From: Bacteroidota bacterium
GTDB lineage: Bacteria > Bacteroidota > Bacteroidia > Bacteroidales > UBA6013
DNA: 32,405 nucleotides
NCBI GenBank assembly: GCA_020048645.1
Contig: JAIFMG010000045.1
Coordinates: forward strand, 1-32,405
Direction of reading: 5' to 3'
The translations under genes were made by a program, and so were the position numbers. Of the stretch, positions 14,236-21,749 are shown one piece after another. Numbering within the stretch: the first letter of the stretch is position 1; each line of letters starts with the position of its first letter. The notes beneath the pieces were generated by a model. That model was not told where the DNA came from. It saw only the letters and a program-made list of their open reading frames with translations, and ran no database searches.

Positions 14236-15900
14236 TTAGAGTTTCAAGGCCCCGCAGTCGTTGCTTGCGCCTCGATTTTGGTTGATTTGGTCTTGGCTGG
14301 GTGCATCTTCTTGAATGCCCAAGCTTCGAAGCGGGCTTGCAGATTGAGCACCTAAGACAGGGGTGAATCCTGATTCGCGATCCAACTCGCTGGAAAATAG
14401 AGGGTCCTCGGCAGTCACGTTGGGCAACGCGTTCCGGACATCGCTGTCCGTGTTGTTCGTGACCCACTGCAAGTTGCCCCCCACAATTTCAAAGCTCATG
14501 TCCTTGTAAACATTGTAGTTTTGTCCCCAAGGGTTTGTGGCGACATTGTCTGATAGCACGTTGTTTTGCAGTCGGAAGTTGGCACCGCCAAACAGTCCTG
14601 CTCCTTGGGCCGCCGTGTTATTGGCGATGGTGTTGTTGGTCAGCCAGACAGGTCCTGCTCCGCCCATGATGGCTCCGCCAAGTCCGGTGTTGGTGGTTTC
14701 GCCTTCTTGCGCGATGTTCTGGTAGAAGGTGCAGTTGGTGATTGTTGCTTTTTGGTCGTTGTTTTCACCAATCCAAAGGCCTCCGCCTTGTGCTTCTGCC
14801 CTGTTGGATACAAAGGCGCATTTAGAAACAACGCTGATGCCATTGCCTGTTCGCAGCCCTCCGCCAAGGCCTTGTTCTCCGTTGAACTGGCGGCAGTGGT
14901 TGGCCTCGAAGAGGCATTCCTCTACTTTGATTTGTGAGTCATAGACGAACAGGAACGCGCCTCCACCTTGCCTGGCGCCTGCGTTGTCCTTGAAGATGCA
15001 GGCATGCAAGTTTATGGTTCCTTGCAAGTTAGGGCCGCCATCTGAAGCTGCGCCGTCCGTGTAAACTGCTCCGCCCGTATTGCTCGATTCATTCTCGAAG
15101 AAGCCGCAGCGGACCAGTTCCAAGTTGGTTAGCAAGTTGTTGATGGCTCCGCCGATTCCACCTTTGTTGCTCTTGAAATAGCAGTCAACGACAACCAGTT
15201 TTGAGTTGTTTCCTCCTCTCGCATACAGTGCGCCGCCGCCTACTTCTTCCGCATTCGTGAGTTGCCGTGTTTCGTTGCCAACGAAGGTGCATTCTTGCAC
15301 GTAGAGTTGGTTCCAAAGGCCTGACCAGACGGCGCCTCCGCTTCCTGCTTGGCCGCTGTTCCCGCTTCCGTCGTTGTTGTCTGGGTTTGGGCCTGCTTCA
15401 TCGAGTGTGCCGCCGGTTGTCTTTCCGTTCACAAAGTGGATTCCTTTGAGGTGCCAAGTCAGCTCTTTGACCTGTTCCTCTGCAAAGCGTGGATTCAGAA
15501 TATGATGTGCGCCAACGCTATAGAGGATTCTCCTTTCGCCCCGGGCATCCAAGGTCAGCAGGCCTCCGCCGTCGAGGAAAGTCCCGTGCCTTTTGACAAC
15601 CAAGGTCGAATCGACATAAACGACAACTGGCTGGCCACCTGTCGATAGCGTGATGTGCCCGCCTTGGTCAAGCGCCTTTTGCAAGGTAGCCCGGGTAACG
15701 CTTTGCGGCGTTCCATCCCCAACAACGATTTCATTTCCAACAGGTTCTGGAAAATTTACCGCATGGCTTGTTGTCTTGTCGAAAGCGTAGTCGCTTTGCC
15801 ACTCCATTTGGGGTTGAAAGTCAGGTGTGGTTTCGGTTTCCTTTTCGCAGGCTGTGATCAGCAGAAAGGATAATATTCCAAGAACGATTGTTTTTTTCAT
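14236..15900 (-). CDS. Right-handed beta-helix lipoprotein (choice-of-anchor Q type)
   Basis: A 554-residue protein. MKKTIVLGILSFLLITAC is a lipoprotein signal (Cys18), and a Lys/Glu/Thr-rich linker follows. From about residue 60 it shows the repeated coil pattern of polymorphic-outer-membrane-like beta helices: SGGAVWSGLWNQLYVQECTF, GGALYARGGNNSKLVVVDCYF, GGAIMGGAGPVWLTNNTI and similar turns of about 25 residues with GGA/GGG starts and N-x-T ladders. The C-terminus (GFTPVLGAQSASPLRSLG ... CGALKL) resembles the choice-of-anchor Q ending, where families usually read DIGAxE; here it reads DCGALKL. Such proteins are surface-exposed and may bind polysaccharide or act in adhesion; no lyase catalytic residues are evident. 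ATG 15900 starts the signal directly; 15915 is an upstream alternative inside the promoter element. Confidence 0.88.
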   Translation of the reverse strand: MKKTIVLGILSFLLITACEKETETTPDFQPQMEWQSDYAFDKTTSHAVNFPEPVGNEIVVGDGTPQSVTRATLQKALDQGGHITLSTGGQPVVVYVDSTLVVKRHGTFLDGGGLLTLDARGERRILYSVGAHHILNPRFAEEQVKELTWHLKGIHFVNGKTTGGTLDEAGPNPDNNDGSGNSGQAGSGGAVWSGLWNQLYVQECTFVGNETRQLTNAEEVGGGALYARGGNNSKLVVVDCYFKSNKGGIGGAINNLLTNLELVRCGFFENESSNTGGAVYTDGAASDGGPNLQGTINLHACIFKDNAGARQGGGAFLFVYDSQIKVEECLFEANHCRQFNGEQGLGGGLRTGNGISVVSKCAFVSNRAEAQGGGLWIGENNDQKATITNCTFYQNIAQEGETTNTGLGGAIMGGAGPVWLTNNTIANNTAAQGAGLFGGANFRLQNNVLSDNVATNPWGQNYNVYKDMSFEIVGGNLQWVTNNTDSDVRNALPNVTAEDPLFSSELDRESGFTPVLGAQSASPLRSLGIQEDAPSQDQINQNRGASNDCGALKL

Positions 15901-15911
15901 GATTTTTATTC

Positions 15912-15942
15912 CCAATTTAGCAATTGTTTACGAATTGGCAAA
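15912..15942 (-). promoter_or_regulatory. Bacteroidota-type promoter for the beta-helix lipoprotein
   Basis: Reading leftward, TTTG (15942-15939) and TAAATTGG (15919-15912) are 19 bases apart. The -7 box ends only 11 bases before the ATG at 15900, which would give a very short leader. Confidence 0.5.
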
Positions 15943-16039
15943 GCGCTATTCATGATTTTTCTGCGGCAACTAATTTCGCTGCCACGCTTATTTCTTTGCG
16001 AAAATTGTCTAAATTGCGATTTCAACCCAACCCAATGAC

Positions 16040-16540
16040 ATGATTCCATTGTTTATGTTTTTGCTCGAGCCACTGCTCATTATTGGAACGATAGTTTTGC
16101 TGGTTTATTCTGCCCAATATGGCCTAGGCCTGGGTTCGTCAAAAGCCTTGGAAAGCAGGGCCAAATCCATTGTCCTCAGGCTTGAAGGCAAATATTTGGA
16201 GTTCATCGACCGCAAATCTGCGCTGGAGACTTTGCGCAGTCATGGAGGCAAGGTTGATTTTGAACGCTTGCTGAACGAATCCATCGAATACATTCAACCC
16301 GAGATCGATGAATTGTTTCTGTTTGTCGCAGGAAACATCGGTAGCTTTTCCAATCCGACGGAAGGTTTATCCGTCTTTCAGAATGCTTCAGAATATGCTG
16401 CCAACCTGTTGAATCGCAACACGTCACAGGTGGGTAGTGTCGGACCTGGGCAGGAAGCAAAACTCCATCAGCTCATTCACCATTCGATCAGGGCCGATTT
16501 GCTCAAGCGTTCCCTTGATTGGGATTTGTTTGAGGCATGA
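16040..16540 (+). CDS. Hypothetical membrane-anchored protein, 166 aa
   Basis: One N-terminal hydrophobic helix (residues 3-25, FMFLLEPLLIIGTIVLLVYS) is followed by a soluble, mostly helical domain with blocks such as ALESRAKSIVLRLEGKYLEF and ESIEYIQPEIDELFLFVAGN. There is no lipobox, so it is probably anchored in the inner membrane with the domain on one side. A TAAATTGC -7-like box at 16010-16017 lies 22 bases before the ATG, although the -33 part is weak. The codon use is plain and the start has no competitor. It is convergent with the anti-sigma gene with one base between the stop codons. I do not recognise the family. Confidence 0.7.
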   Translation: MIPLFMFLLEPLLIIGTIVLLVYSAQYGLGLGSSKALESRAKSIVLRLEGKYLEFIDRKSALETLRSHGGKVDFERLLNESIEYIQPEIDELFLFVAGNIGSFSNPTEGLSVFQNASEYAANLLNRNTSQVGSVGPGQEAKLHQLIHHSIRADLLKRSLDWDLFEA

Positions 16541-16541
16541 T

Positions 16542-17489
16542 TCAATTCTGTTGTGCGTTTAGACTTCTGACAATGCGAATCCAACGCTCTTTATCTACTG
16601 GCAATAGACTGTCTATTTGAATTTCCAGAATGTAGAGTTCGTTGGCCTTCAGAACCCAAAATGTTGTTCTCGGATATTTTTGCTGCATGTCCTCAATGTC
16701 CAAGTTGTGCTCGTGCAATGAAGCGCTATCTACTTCAATTCTCATTCTATCAAGGCTTTGCCCAAGGCTTGCTTCGTCTCTGCTTACTGCTCTTGCCGAA
16801 AGTTCGGGTCCCAGGAAATTAGGTTTTGGCGTGGATGGATTGGTATTGCTGGACAGATGATCTTCTTGTGCTAATTCTTGTTCATAGTTGAAGGCTTCCT
16901 CATCGCCATGTGTGCTCGGATAGGAATCATCAGCCAGAACTTGTCGTATATCATTGATTTCTTCTTCTGTTTCTATTATGTTTTCTTCTTCGATAGTGAT
17001 TTCACTTTCATGCCTACCTGTTATTGATGTTTCAAATTCAACTGTTTCGATTGAACCGTTGTTTTGATTGCCCAGATGTACGCTTTTGTCTATCGCTGAA
17101 GGATTGTTTTCTCGCTCTTCTATGGGATTTTGTTGGTCAGTATTTTGAAGATTTCGCACTTCATTCGAAGCGAGTTTTCCGATCAGTGTTTCCTGCATGA
17201 ACGCACGACTTATGACGACTAGCAAAACAATGCAAGCAGCCGTAGCCAGAAGGCGTAAAATTGTTCGATTGTTTCGCCTGCCTATCTTTTTTTCAATCGA
17301 GGATATGTGTGTATTTAAATTGTTGTAGCCCAATGTTTTGATTCCTTCGACAACATCCGAACAGATTTCGCAGTTTTGAAGGTGTAGTGATAGGATGTCC
17401 AGTTCTGTTTTTGAGAAGTTTTCCTTGTTCAGCCTGTCGATTTGTGCTTTCGTTAAGCACTCTTGGCTATCGCGATAGGTTGTCTTCAT
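16542..17489 (-). CDS. Putative anti-sigma factor, zinc-finger type, single-pass membrane protein
   Basis: A 315-residue protein. The N-terminal 50 residues carry LSLHLQNCEICSDVV, which has the HxxxCxxC zinc-binding pattern of anti-sigma (ZAS/zf-HC2) domains (His36, Cys40, Cys43). A basic segment and one membrane helix (about 77-97, RLLATAACIVLLVVISRAF) follow. The remaining 215 residues form an acidic, Glu/Asn/Ser-rich region with low complexity and a final domain ending in RIVRSLNAQQN; this part is predicted periplasmic. The gene starts inside the upstream sigma-factor gene (23-base overlap), so the two are translationally linked and their products are expected to bind. The family holds an ECF sigma inactive until an envelope signal releases it. 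The acidic tail resembles no sensor domain I know. Confidence 0.75.
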   Translation of the reverse strand: MKTTYRDSQECLTKAQIDRLNKENFSKTELDILSLHLQNCEICSDVVEGIKTLGYNNLNTHISSIEKKIGRRNNRTILRLLATAACIVLLVVISRAFMQETLIGKLASNEVRNLQNTDQQNPIEERENNPSAIDKSVHLGNQNNGSIETVEFETSITGRHESEITIEEENIIETEEEINDIRQVLADDSYPSTHGDEEAFNYEQELAQEDHLSSNTNPSTPKPNFLGPELSARAVSRDEASLGQSLDRMRIEVDSASLHEHNLDIEDMQQKYPRTTFWVLKANELYILEIQIDSLLPVDKERWIRIVRSLNAQQN

Positions 17490-18048
17490 TGCCGTGAGCA
17501 GTTTTTGTTTTTTCTAGCAGCAGTTTTTTGAGTCTCTTTTTTCCATTTTGTATGTTGCTTTTGACTTGATTGTATGTCATTTCTGTATTTTTCTGAATCT
17601 CGTCATAGCTTTTCGATTCTAGGTAGAACATTTCGACGCAGCGCCGCTGGTTCAGGTTTAGGGCATCGAGGCATTCCGGAAGAATGTTTGACAGGTCGGT
17701 GTCCTCATCACAATGATGCCCAATTTGCTCGGATTCCATGCTCGATTCCAAAGTATTTTTCAATTCTTGCATTTTCTTGTCTTTCAATGCTTTGCTTCGC
17801 AGTCTCATCAAGCATTCATTCTTGCTGACCACATAGAGCCAGCTCTTGAAGTTCTCGATCGTTTGGGTTTCAATTTTTTTTGGCAATGATTCGTAGATTT
17901 CCATGGTCGTATCTTCGGCCCAGGCGGGCTCCGTGAGGTATCTGACGCAGACGAGGAAAATCGCTTCTGAATGCCGTAGAAAAAGTTCCGCTAATATTTC
18001 GATGTTTTTGCTTAGTAGATATCGTTCTAACATCTGCTTGTCAGTCAT
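17467..18048 (-). CDS. ECF (sigma-70 family) RNA polymerase sigma factor
   Basis: A 193-residue protein. Region 2 covers about residues 5-80 (LLSKNIEILAELFLRHSEAIFLVCVRYL, then AWAEDTTMEIYESLPKKI and FKSWLYVVSKNECL). Region 4 covers the C-terminal 60 residues: LNLNQRRCVEMFYLESKSYDEIQ and then a helix-turn-helix TYNQVKSNIQNGKKRLKKLLLEK. The middle linker is short, as in ECF factors. The downstream anti-sigma gene overlaps it by 23 bases. ATG 18048 (MTDKQMLERYLL) is preferred, giving a standard N-terminus; ATGs at 18087 and 18117 are open upstream alternatives. This region is visibly more AT-rich than the synthetase genes. A lipoprotein gene starts 72 bases from the upstream alternative start and reads the opposite way. 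Confidence 0.85.
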   Translation of the reverse strand: MTDKQMLERYLLSKNIEILAELFLRHSEAIFLVCVRYLTEPAWAEDTTMEIYESLPKKIETQTIENFKSWLYVVSKNECLMRLRSKALKDKKMQELKNTLESSMESEQIGHHCDEDTDLSNILPECLDALNLNQRRCVEMFYLESKSYDEIQKNTEMTYNQVKSNIQNGKKRLKKLLLEKTKTAHGNEDNLSR

Positions 18049-18137
18049 TGCTTTGTTGATAAGCCGATGCGTGAATACTTTGAACATTTTGGCGTTGGTT
18101 TGAACCTTAGACGGCAAGAACTTTTTGGGGTTTAAGG

Positions 18138-18165
18138 TTTGATTTCGATTTTATTGCTAAATTGT
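18138..18165 (+). promoter_or_regulatory. Bacteroidota-type promoter for the 18189 lipoprotein
   Basis: TTTG at 18138-18141 and TAAATTGT at 18158-18165, 16 bases apart, precede the ATG at 18189. The element sits in the divergent gap beside the sigma-factor gene. Confidence 0.4.
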
Positions 18166-18188
18166 TGTCAACCAAACGAAATTAGATC

Positions 18189-19238
18189 ATGAAAACGAAG
18201 AGTTTCTTTTTAAGTGTGTTTCTTTTCGCTCTACCATGTGCTTCCTGCACTACAAAAGCTCCGACGGAAGCTGATTCTTCTCTTGCAGCGGCGGGCTTGT
18301 TCCAAGAGTCTTTGGGCGTTGATCAGGGGCTTGCATCGGACAGTTCTGCCCGCTGGTCAAAGGGAAGCTCGCAGGGGAGGGGCTTTGCCGCCTATGTTGG
18401 CGAAATTGATGGCCAGTATCCAATTCGCGCGATTCTGCGACAGGATGGCGAAAGGGTGTTTGGCAAATATTTTTATGAAACCGTTGGCGGTGAGCTGTTG
18501 CTGTCGGGCACTTTTGCCAATGGGCAATATTCACTTTCTGAATACAGCCCGCAGGGTACTCAAGTGGGTTCAATTGTCTTGTCTGGCCTGGAGAAGTTGA
18601 CGGGAAAGTGGTCTAGCTTGGATGCGCGCAAGGTTTATGACATCTGGCTGCAACCGCAGGACGATTCCTATTCGCACCCCAAGCTGGAGGCTTTCGCCTC
18701 CAGGATTGAGGAGGAGGCCTTCTTGGAGTACTTGCGTAATTTTTTATGGGTCAATGCTTTGCCAATTTCATTTGAACACATTGAGGGCATGTATCTTTCA
18801 CCCGAAGCGCAACGAGCCTATCTGGATCCTTACAGTTACGAAGAAGATCCGAATGTTTACTTTGGCTCGGAAGAGAATTTTGCGGTTTTGTGCTTTTTTG
18901 TCGGTGATCATGTCGCCACGGTCCATGTCGCGGCGTATTCGCCAGGGATGATGGGAATTTCCAATCGCTATTATTACCTTTCAACATATTCGTTTTCGGG
19001 CAAACGCATCGACCAGCAGGAAATTGGTTACGACAACTCCGATCAGGATATGGGTGACAATGCGTTGACCCTTTCAAGTTCGCTTGTCAAAATTGGGTCA
19101 GATGGCCAGGTGGATGTTGTAAATTCACACCGTTATGAGCAGTTGTTCGAGGACGGAGATCCGGTTGAGGAGACTTCCGAGACAACGCGAGCGCGTTTTG
19201 TCATCGCAGCGGATGGAACAATCGCTCGTCGTGATTGA
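18189..19238 (+). CDS. Hypothetical lipoprotein, 349 aa
   Basis: The signal peptide ends in the lipobox CASC (Cys20), followed by a Thr/Ala/Ser-rich linker. Residues of about 70-160 form a beta-rich segment (YVGEIDGQYPIRAILRQDGERVFGKYFYE, ELLLSGTFANGQYSLSEY, GLEKLTGKW). This segment resembles the small beta-barrel/lipocalin-like domains seen in Bacteroidota lipoproteins that mention synthesis or turnover of envelope material, but no family is named with confidence. The rest contains Tyr-rich strands (SNRYYYLSTYSFSGKRI) and ends in RFVIAADGTIARRD. The function is unknown. It lies divergent to the ECF sigma/anti-sigma pair, so it may be a target of that sigma factor, which is inference from position only. 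A strong terminator shared with the reductase operon follows. Confidence 0.8.
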   Translation: MKTKSFFLSVFLFALPCASCTTKAPTEADSSLAAAGLFQESLGVDQGLASDSSARWSKGSSQGRGFAAYVGEIDGQYPIRAILRQDGERVFGKYFYETVGGELLLSGTFANGQYSLSEYSPQGTQVGSIVLSGLEKLTGKWSSLDARKVYDIWLQPQDDSYSHPKLEAFASRIEEEAFLEYLRNFLWVNALPISFEHIEGMYLSPEAQRAYLDPYSYEEDPNVYFGSEENFAVLCFFVGDHVATVHVAAYSPGMMGISNRYYYLSTYSFSGKRIDQQEIGYDNSDQDMGDNALTLSSSLVKIGSDGQVDVVNSHRYEQLFEDGDPVEETSETTRARFVIAADGTIARRD

Positions 19239-19278
19239 AAAATCCCCCTACAAGACGTGGTTTTGTAGGGGGATTTTT
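19238..19278. terminator. Bidirectional terminator between the lipoprotein and the reductase operon
   Basis: A 16-bp stem, AAAAATCCCCCTACAA (19238-19253) paired with 19263-19278, with a 9-base loop. T runs follow the stem on both strands. The convergent genes end at 19238 and 19293. Confidence 0.88.
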
Positions 19279-19292
19279 GATGTTTATGACTT

Positions 19293-20363
19293 TCACCAAG
19301 CCCGGGCGTATTGGTCTGGCGGATTGAGGTTTTGCCCCAATTTTTTCGCGGCTTTGCGGGGGAAGTAAGGGTCTCGGAGCGATTCGCGCCCCATGAAGAC
19401 CAGGTCGGCTTGGCCAGTTCTGATGATGTGGTCGGCTTGTTCTGGGCTGGTTATCATGCCAACAGCGCCAGTCAGCACGTCGGCTTCCCTGCGGATAGTC
19501 GCGGCGAGTTCGGTTTGGTATCCGGTGCCGGCTCTTCCTTCGGGTATGGCCTTGAGTCCGCCCGAAGAGCAGTCGATCAGGTCCACGCCCATTTTTTTAA
19601 GGCGTTTGGATAGATCCACACTGTCGGCCAGTGTCCAAGAAGCTTGTCCGTCTTCGCACCAGTCGGTGCATGAAAGGCGCACGAAGAGCAACACGTTTTC
19701 GGGGATGGACTTTCGCACAGCCTGAACCGTTTCTGTCAGGAATCGTACTCTGTTTTCAAAGCTGCCGCCGTACTCGTCAGAGCGCTGGTTGTAGAGTGGC
19801 GAGAGGAACTGGTGGAAGAGGTATCCGTGGGCAGCGTGGATTTCAATGGCTTGAAAACCAGCGTTGGAGGCCCTTTCTGCTGCCCGTGCGAATTTAGCGG
19901 TCAGGTCTTCAATTTCTTCAAGGTCAAGCATTTTGGGTTTTGCCAGGCCGGGAAGCACGGGCTTGTCCATGGCGGCAACGGGCTGCCAGCCGCCATCTTC
20001 TTCGGTGAGGAGTTTTCCGCCTTCCCAAGGGGGAGAAATGCTAGCCTTGCCTCCGGCATGTGCCAGTTGGATGCAGGATACCGATCCCCGTTTGTGCAGA
20101 AAATCGACAATGCGGCTGAGCCTTGAAATGTGCTCATCTTTCCAGATGCCCATGTCGTTCCAGGTGATGCAACCTTCGGGGCTGATGGCTGTTGCTTCGG
20201 TCATTACCAGCGCGTTGCCGCCAATGGCCCTGCTGCCCAGGTGTACCAGGTGCCAGTCAGTGGCGAAGCCGTCGTCGCAGGAGTACATGCACATGGGCGA
20301 GACGGCCAGGCGGTTGCTGAGCATGGTCTCGCGGATGATGAGAGGAGTGAACAGGTGATTCAT
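19293..20363 (-). CDS. NADH:flavin oxidoreductase, old yellow enzyme family (YqjM-like)
   Basis: A 356-residue TIM-barrel FMN enzyme. The N-terminus reads MNHLFTPLIIRETMLSNRLAVSPMCMYSCDDG: Cys25 and Tyr27 match the Cys26/Tyr28 pair that marks the YqjM-type class of old yellow enzymes. IEIHAAHGYLFHQFLSPLYNQRSDEYGGSFENRVRF carries the active-site His176 and His179 and the class signature. A C-terminal FMN phosphate-binding segment (TGAVGMITSPEQAD, DLVFMGRESLRDPYFP) completes the fold. The expected reaction is NAD(P)H-dependent reduction of activated alkenes; the in vivo substrate is unknown. The long upstream extension of the frame is rejected because homologues begin at MNHLFTP. The stop of the upstream SDR gene is 16 bases away, so the two are likely one operon of redox enzymes. 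Confidence 0.93.
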   Translation of the reverse strand: MNHLFTPLIIRETMLSNRLAVSPMCMYSCDDGFATDWHLVHLGSRAIGGNALVMTEATAISPEGCITWNDMGIWKDEHISRLSRIVDFLHKRGSVSCIQLAHAGGKASISPPWEGGKLLTEEDGGWQPVAAMDKPVLPGLAKPKMLDLEEIEDLTAKFARAAERASNAGFQAIEIHAAHGYLFHQFLSPLYNQRSDEYGGSFENRVRFLTETVQAVRKSIPENVLLFVRLSCTDWCEDGQASWTLADSVDLSKRLKKMGVDLIDCSSGGLKAIPEGRAGTGYQTELAATIRREADVLTGAVGMITSPEQADHIIRTGQADLVFMGRESLRDPYFPRKAAKKLGQNLNPPDQYARAW

Positions 20364-20379
20364 GTTTCGTATATGTTGA

Positions 20380-21069
20380 TTACCAGGGGAATATCTCTCG
20401 GTCGCGGAAGAATTTGCCAGTGGGCACGCTTGGGTCCGTGGCGAGCCATACCGCTGTGTCGGCGCCTTGCGAAACGTCGCGCAGGGCGTTGGCGCCGCCC
20501 ATGTCGGTCCGCACCCAGCCGGGACACATCGAGTTGACACGGACGCTTGAGTTGAACTCGTGCGAAAGGTTGATGGTCAGGTTGTTGAGGGCTGTCTTGG
20601 AAAGCCTGTAAGCGAAACTTCCGCCAGCCATTTTGTCGAATGAGCCCATGTCGCTGGCCAGGTTGACGATGCGCGCGTCGTCGCTTTTGAGCAGGAGGGG
20701 TGCGAAGGCTCGGGCCATGCGCCAGGGGCCGTAGAAGTTGACTTTCAGCGTTTCGTCAAAGACCTCTTCGCCAAGGTTAAGGCTGCCGGTGTCTTTGGCG
20801 CTGTATATGGCCGCATTGTTGATCAATGCGTCCAATTTCCCGAATTTTTTCTCTATTTCGGATGCTAAATTTCGGATGCTTTCTATGTTGCTGACATCGA
20901 GCTGCGCTGGATGGATAATCCCATTTTGTGATGCAATTTCTTTGGCGGCTTCTTCTGCCTTTTGAAGGTTTTGTGCGCACAAAATCACGGTGTAGCCTAG
21001 CTTAGAGAGCTGCCTACATATTTCTTTTCCGATGCCTCGGTTGGCACCTGTCACGAGCATAACTTTCAT
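20380..21069 (-). CDS. Short-chain dehydrogenase/reductase (SDR, carbonyl-reductase-like)
   Basis: A 229-residue classical SDR. The cofactor motif TGANRGIG (7-14), NNAAIYS (84-90) and catalytic triad residues Ser139, Tyr154 and Lys158 (YRLSK) are all present. PGWVRTDMGG is the usual C-terminal substrate-loop motif. The lack of an acidic residue after the second strand (LCAQNLQKAEE) suggests NADPH use, as in carbonyl reductases, which share the TGANRGIGxEI...QL start. The role is reduction of a ketone or aldehyde of unknown identity. ATG 21069 (MKVMLVTGA) is chosen over the 114-base longer frame. It is the first gene of a two-gene operon with the old yellow enzyme. Confidence 0.9.
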   Translation of the reverse strand: MKVMLVTGANRGIGKEICRQLSKLGYTVILCAQNLQKAEEAAKEIASQNGIIHPAQLDVSNIESIRNLASEIEKKFGKLDALINNAAIYSAKDTGSLNLGEEVFDETLKVNFYGPWRMARAFAPLLLKSDDARIVNLASDMGSFDKMAGGSFAYRLSKTALNNLTINLSHEFNSSVRVNSMCPGWVRTDMGGANALRDVSQGADTAVWLATDPSVPTGKFFRDREIFPW

Positions 21070-21240
21070 CTTGGTTGTTTGAGTTTTGTTAGGATGCGCG
21101 AAGATAACCAAATTTCCAGAGGCTTGCCAAGTGCTTTCATACAATATCCCCAGACGGCGAGCCGCCTGGGGAAGCACACACACTCAATAACTCAAAATCA
21201 GAGACTTTCACCCAATTGGCTTTCCTTTCACTGTATCCGT

Positions 21241-21306
21241 CTATTTTTCGCCAAGGCTGAAGTCATCCACTAGCACTTGCGGTTCCACTTTGTCTGTTTC
21301 TTCAAG
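21241..21306 (-). pseudogene. Possible C-terminal remnant of a lost gene
   Basis: Reading leftward, 21 codons give LEETDKVEPQVLVDDFSLG, then EK and a TAG stop, with the G/C-rich third positions used by genes in this window. A TAA stop lies immediately upstream in the same frame (21309-21307), so nothing complete remains. The hairpin at 21148-21171 is downstream, where a terminator would sit. Chance is not excluded for so short a stretch. Confidence 0.25.
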
Positions 21307-21695
21307 TTATTGTTTTGGTTTTGACGTCAAATGTTCTGTGGTTGAACAATTTTGCTGTTTAAGCGTTGCCAGTCAAAGCGAATGTGCATTTGTCACATCG
21401 GAGTCCTTTGGCGCCACTCTGCGGACAGCTAAGCCATTGGGCCCGGCTGCCTTCCGTTCGTTAGGGGTCTGCACGGTCTGGGTTCGCCTAAAACGGTCGA
21501 GTTGAAGTGGCTCCCGGCTCCGGACAGCGTATTGGATCGTTCGTCGGTGCATGCTGTTCAAATTAACCCAAAGACGCGGTAAAGTCAAGACTTTGAGTCG
21601 TTCCTTGGTGCAATCTCAAGCCTTCTGCTGCCGGCTAGCATCGTGGGTGATTTGGTATTCTATTGAAAATCAGTTTGATGCAATCTAAATTTCTC

Positions 21696-21730
21696 TTTGT
21701 TGCCAAAATCACAACGAATGTTTAAATTGC
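21696..21730 (+). promoter_or_regulatory. Possible promoter for the EAD-like gene
   Basis: TTTG at 21696-21699 and TAAATTGC at 21723-21730, 23 bases apart, end 19 bases before the ATG at 21750. Confidence 0.4.
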
Positions 21731-21749
21731 AGCCAAATCCCCTTCCGCG

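Larger units (their letters stand above)
21070..21749. other. Gene-poor region between the SDR and EAD-like genes
   Basis: About 680 bases with no convincing full gene. It holds a hairpin (21148-21171: CCCCAG paired with CTGGGG, plus an inner CGGC/GCCG), a short minus-strand coding-like fragment (21241-21306) and a small minus-strand open frame starting at 21552 or 21588 and ending at 21373 (Arg-rich, ending DVTNAHSL). The plus-strand frame at 21290-21505 is Cys/Ser-rich and looks like a shadow. A repeat element or recombination scar is possible. Confidence 0.4.

Noticed and set aside
20364-20540. N-terminal extension of the old yellow enzyme gene
   Set aside because: It overlaps the end of the SDR gene in another frame, and family members begin at MNHLFTP.
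21148-21171. Hairpin CCCCAG...CTGGGG as a terminator
   Set aside because: No T run follows on either strand, so a standard terminator is not supported; it is kept only as part of the region note.
21290-21505. Plus-strand 71-codon frame
   Set aside because: It is Cys/Ser-rich, without a domain or promoter, and overlaps an equally open minus-strand frame.
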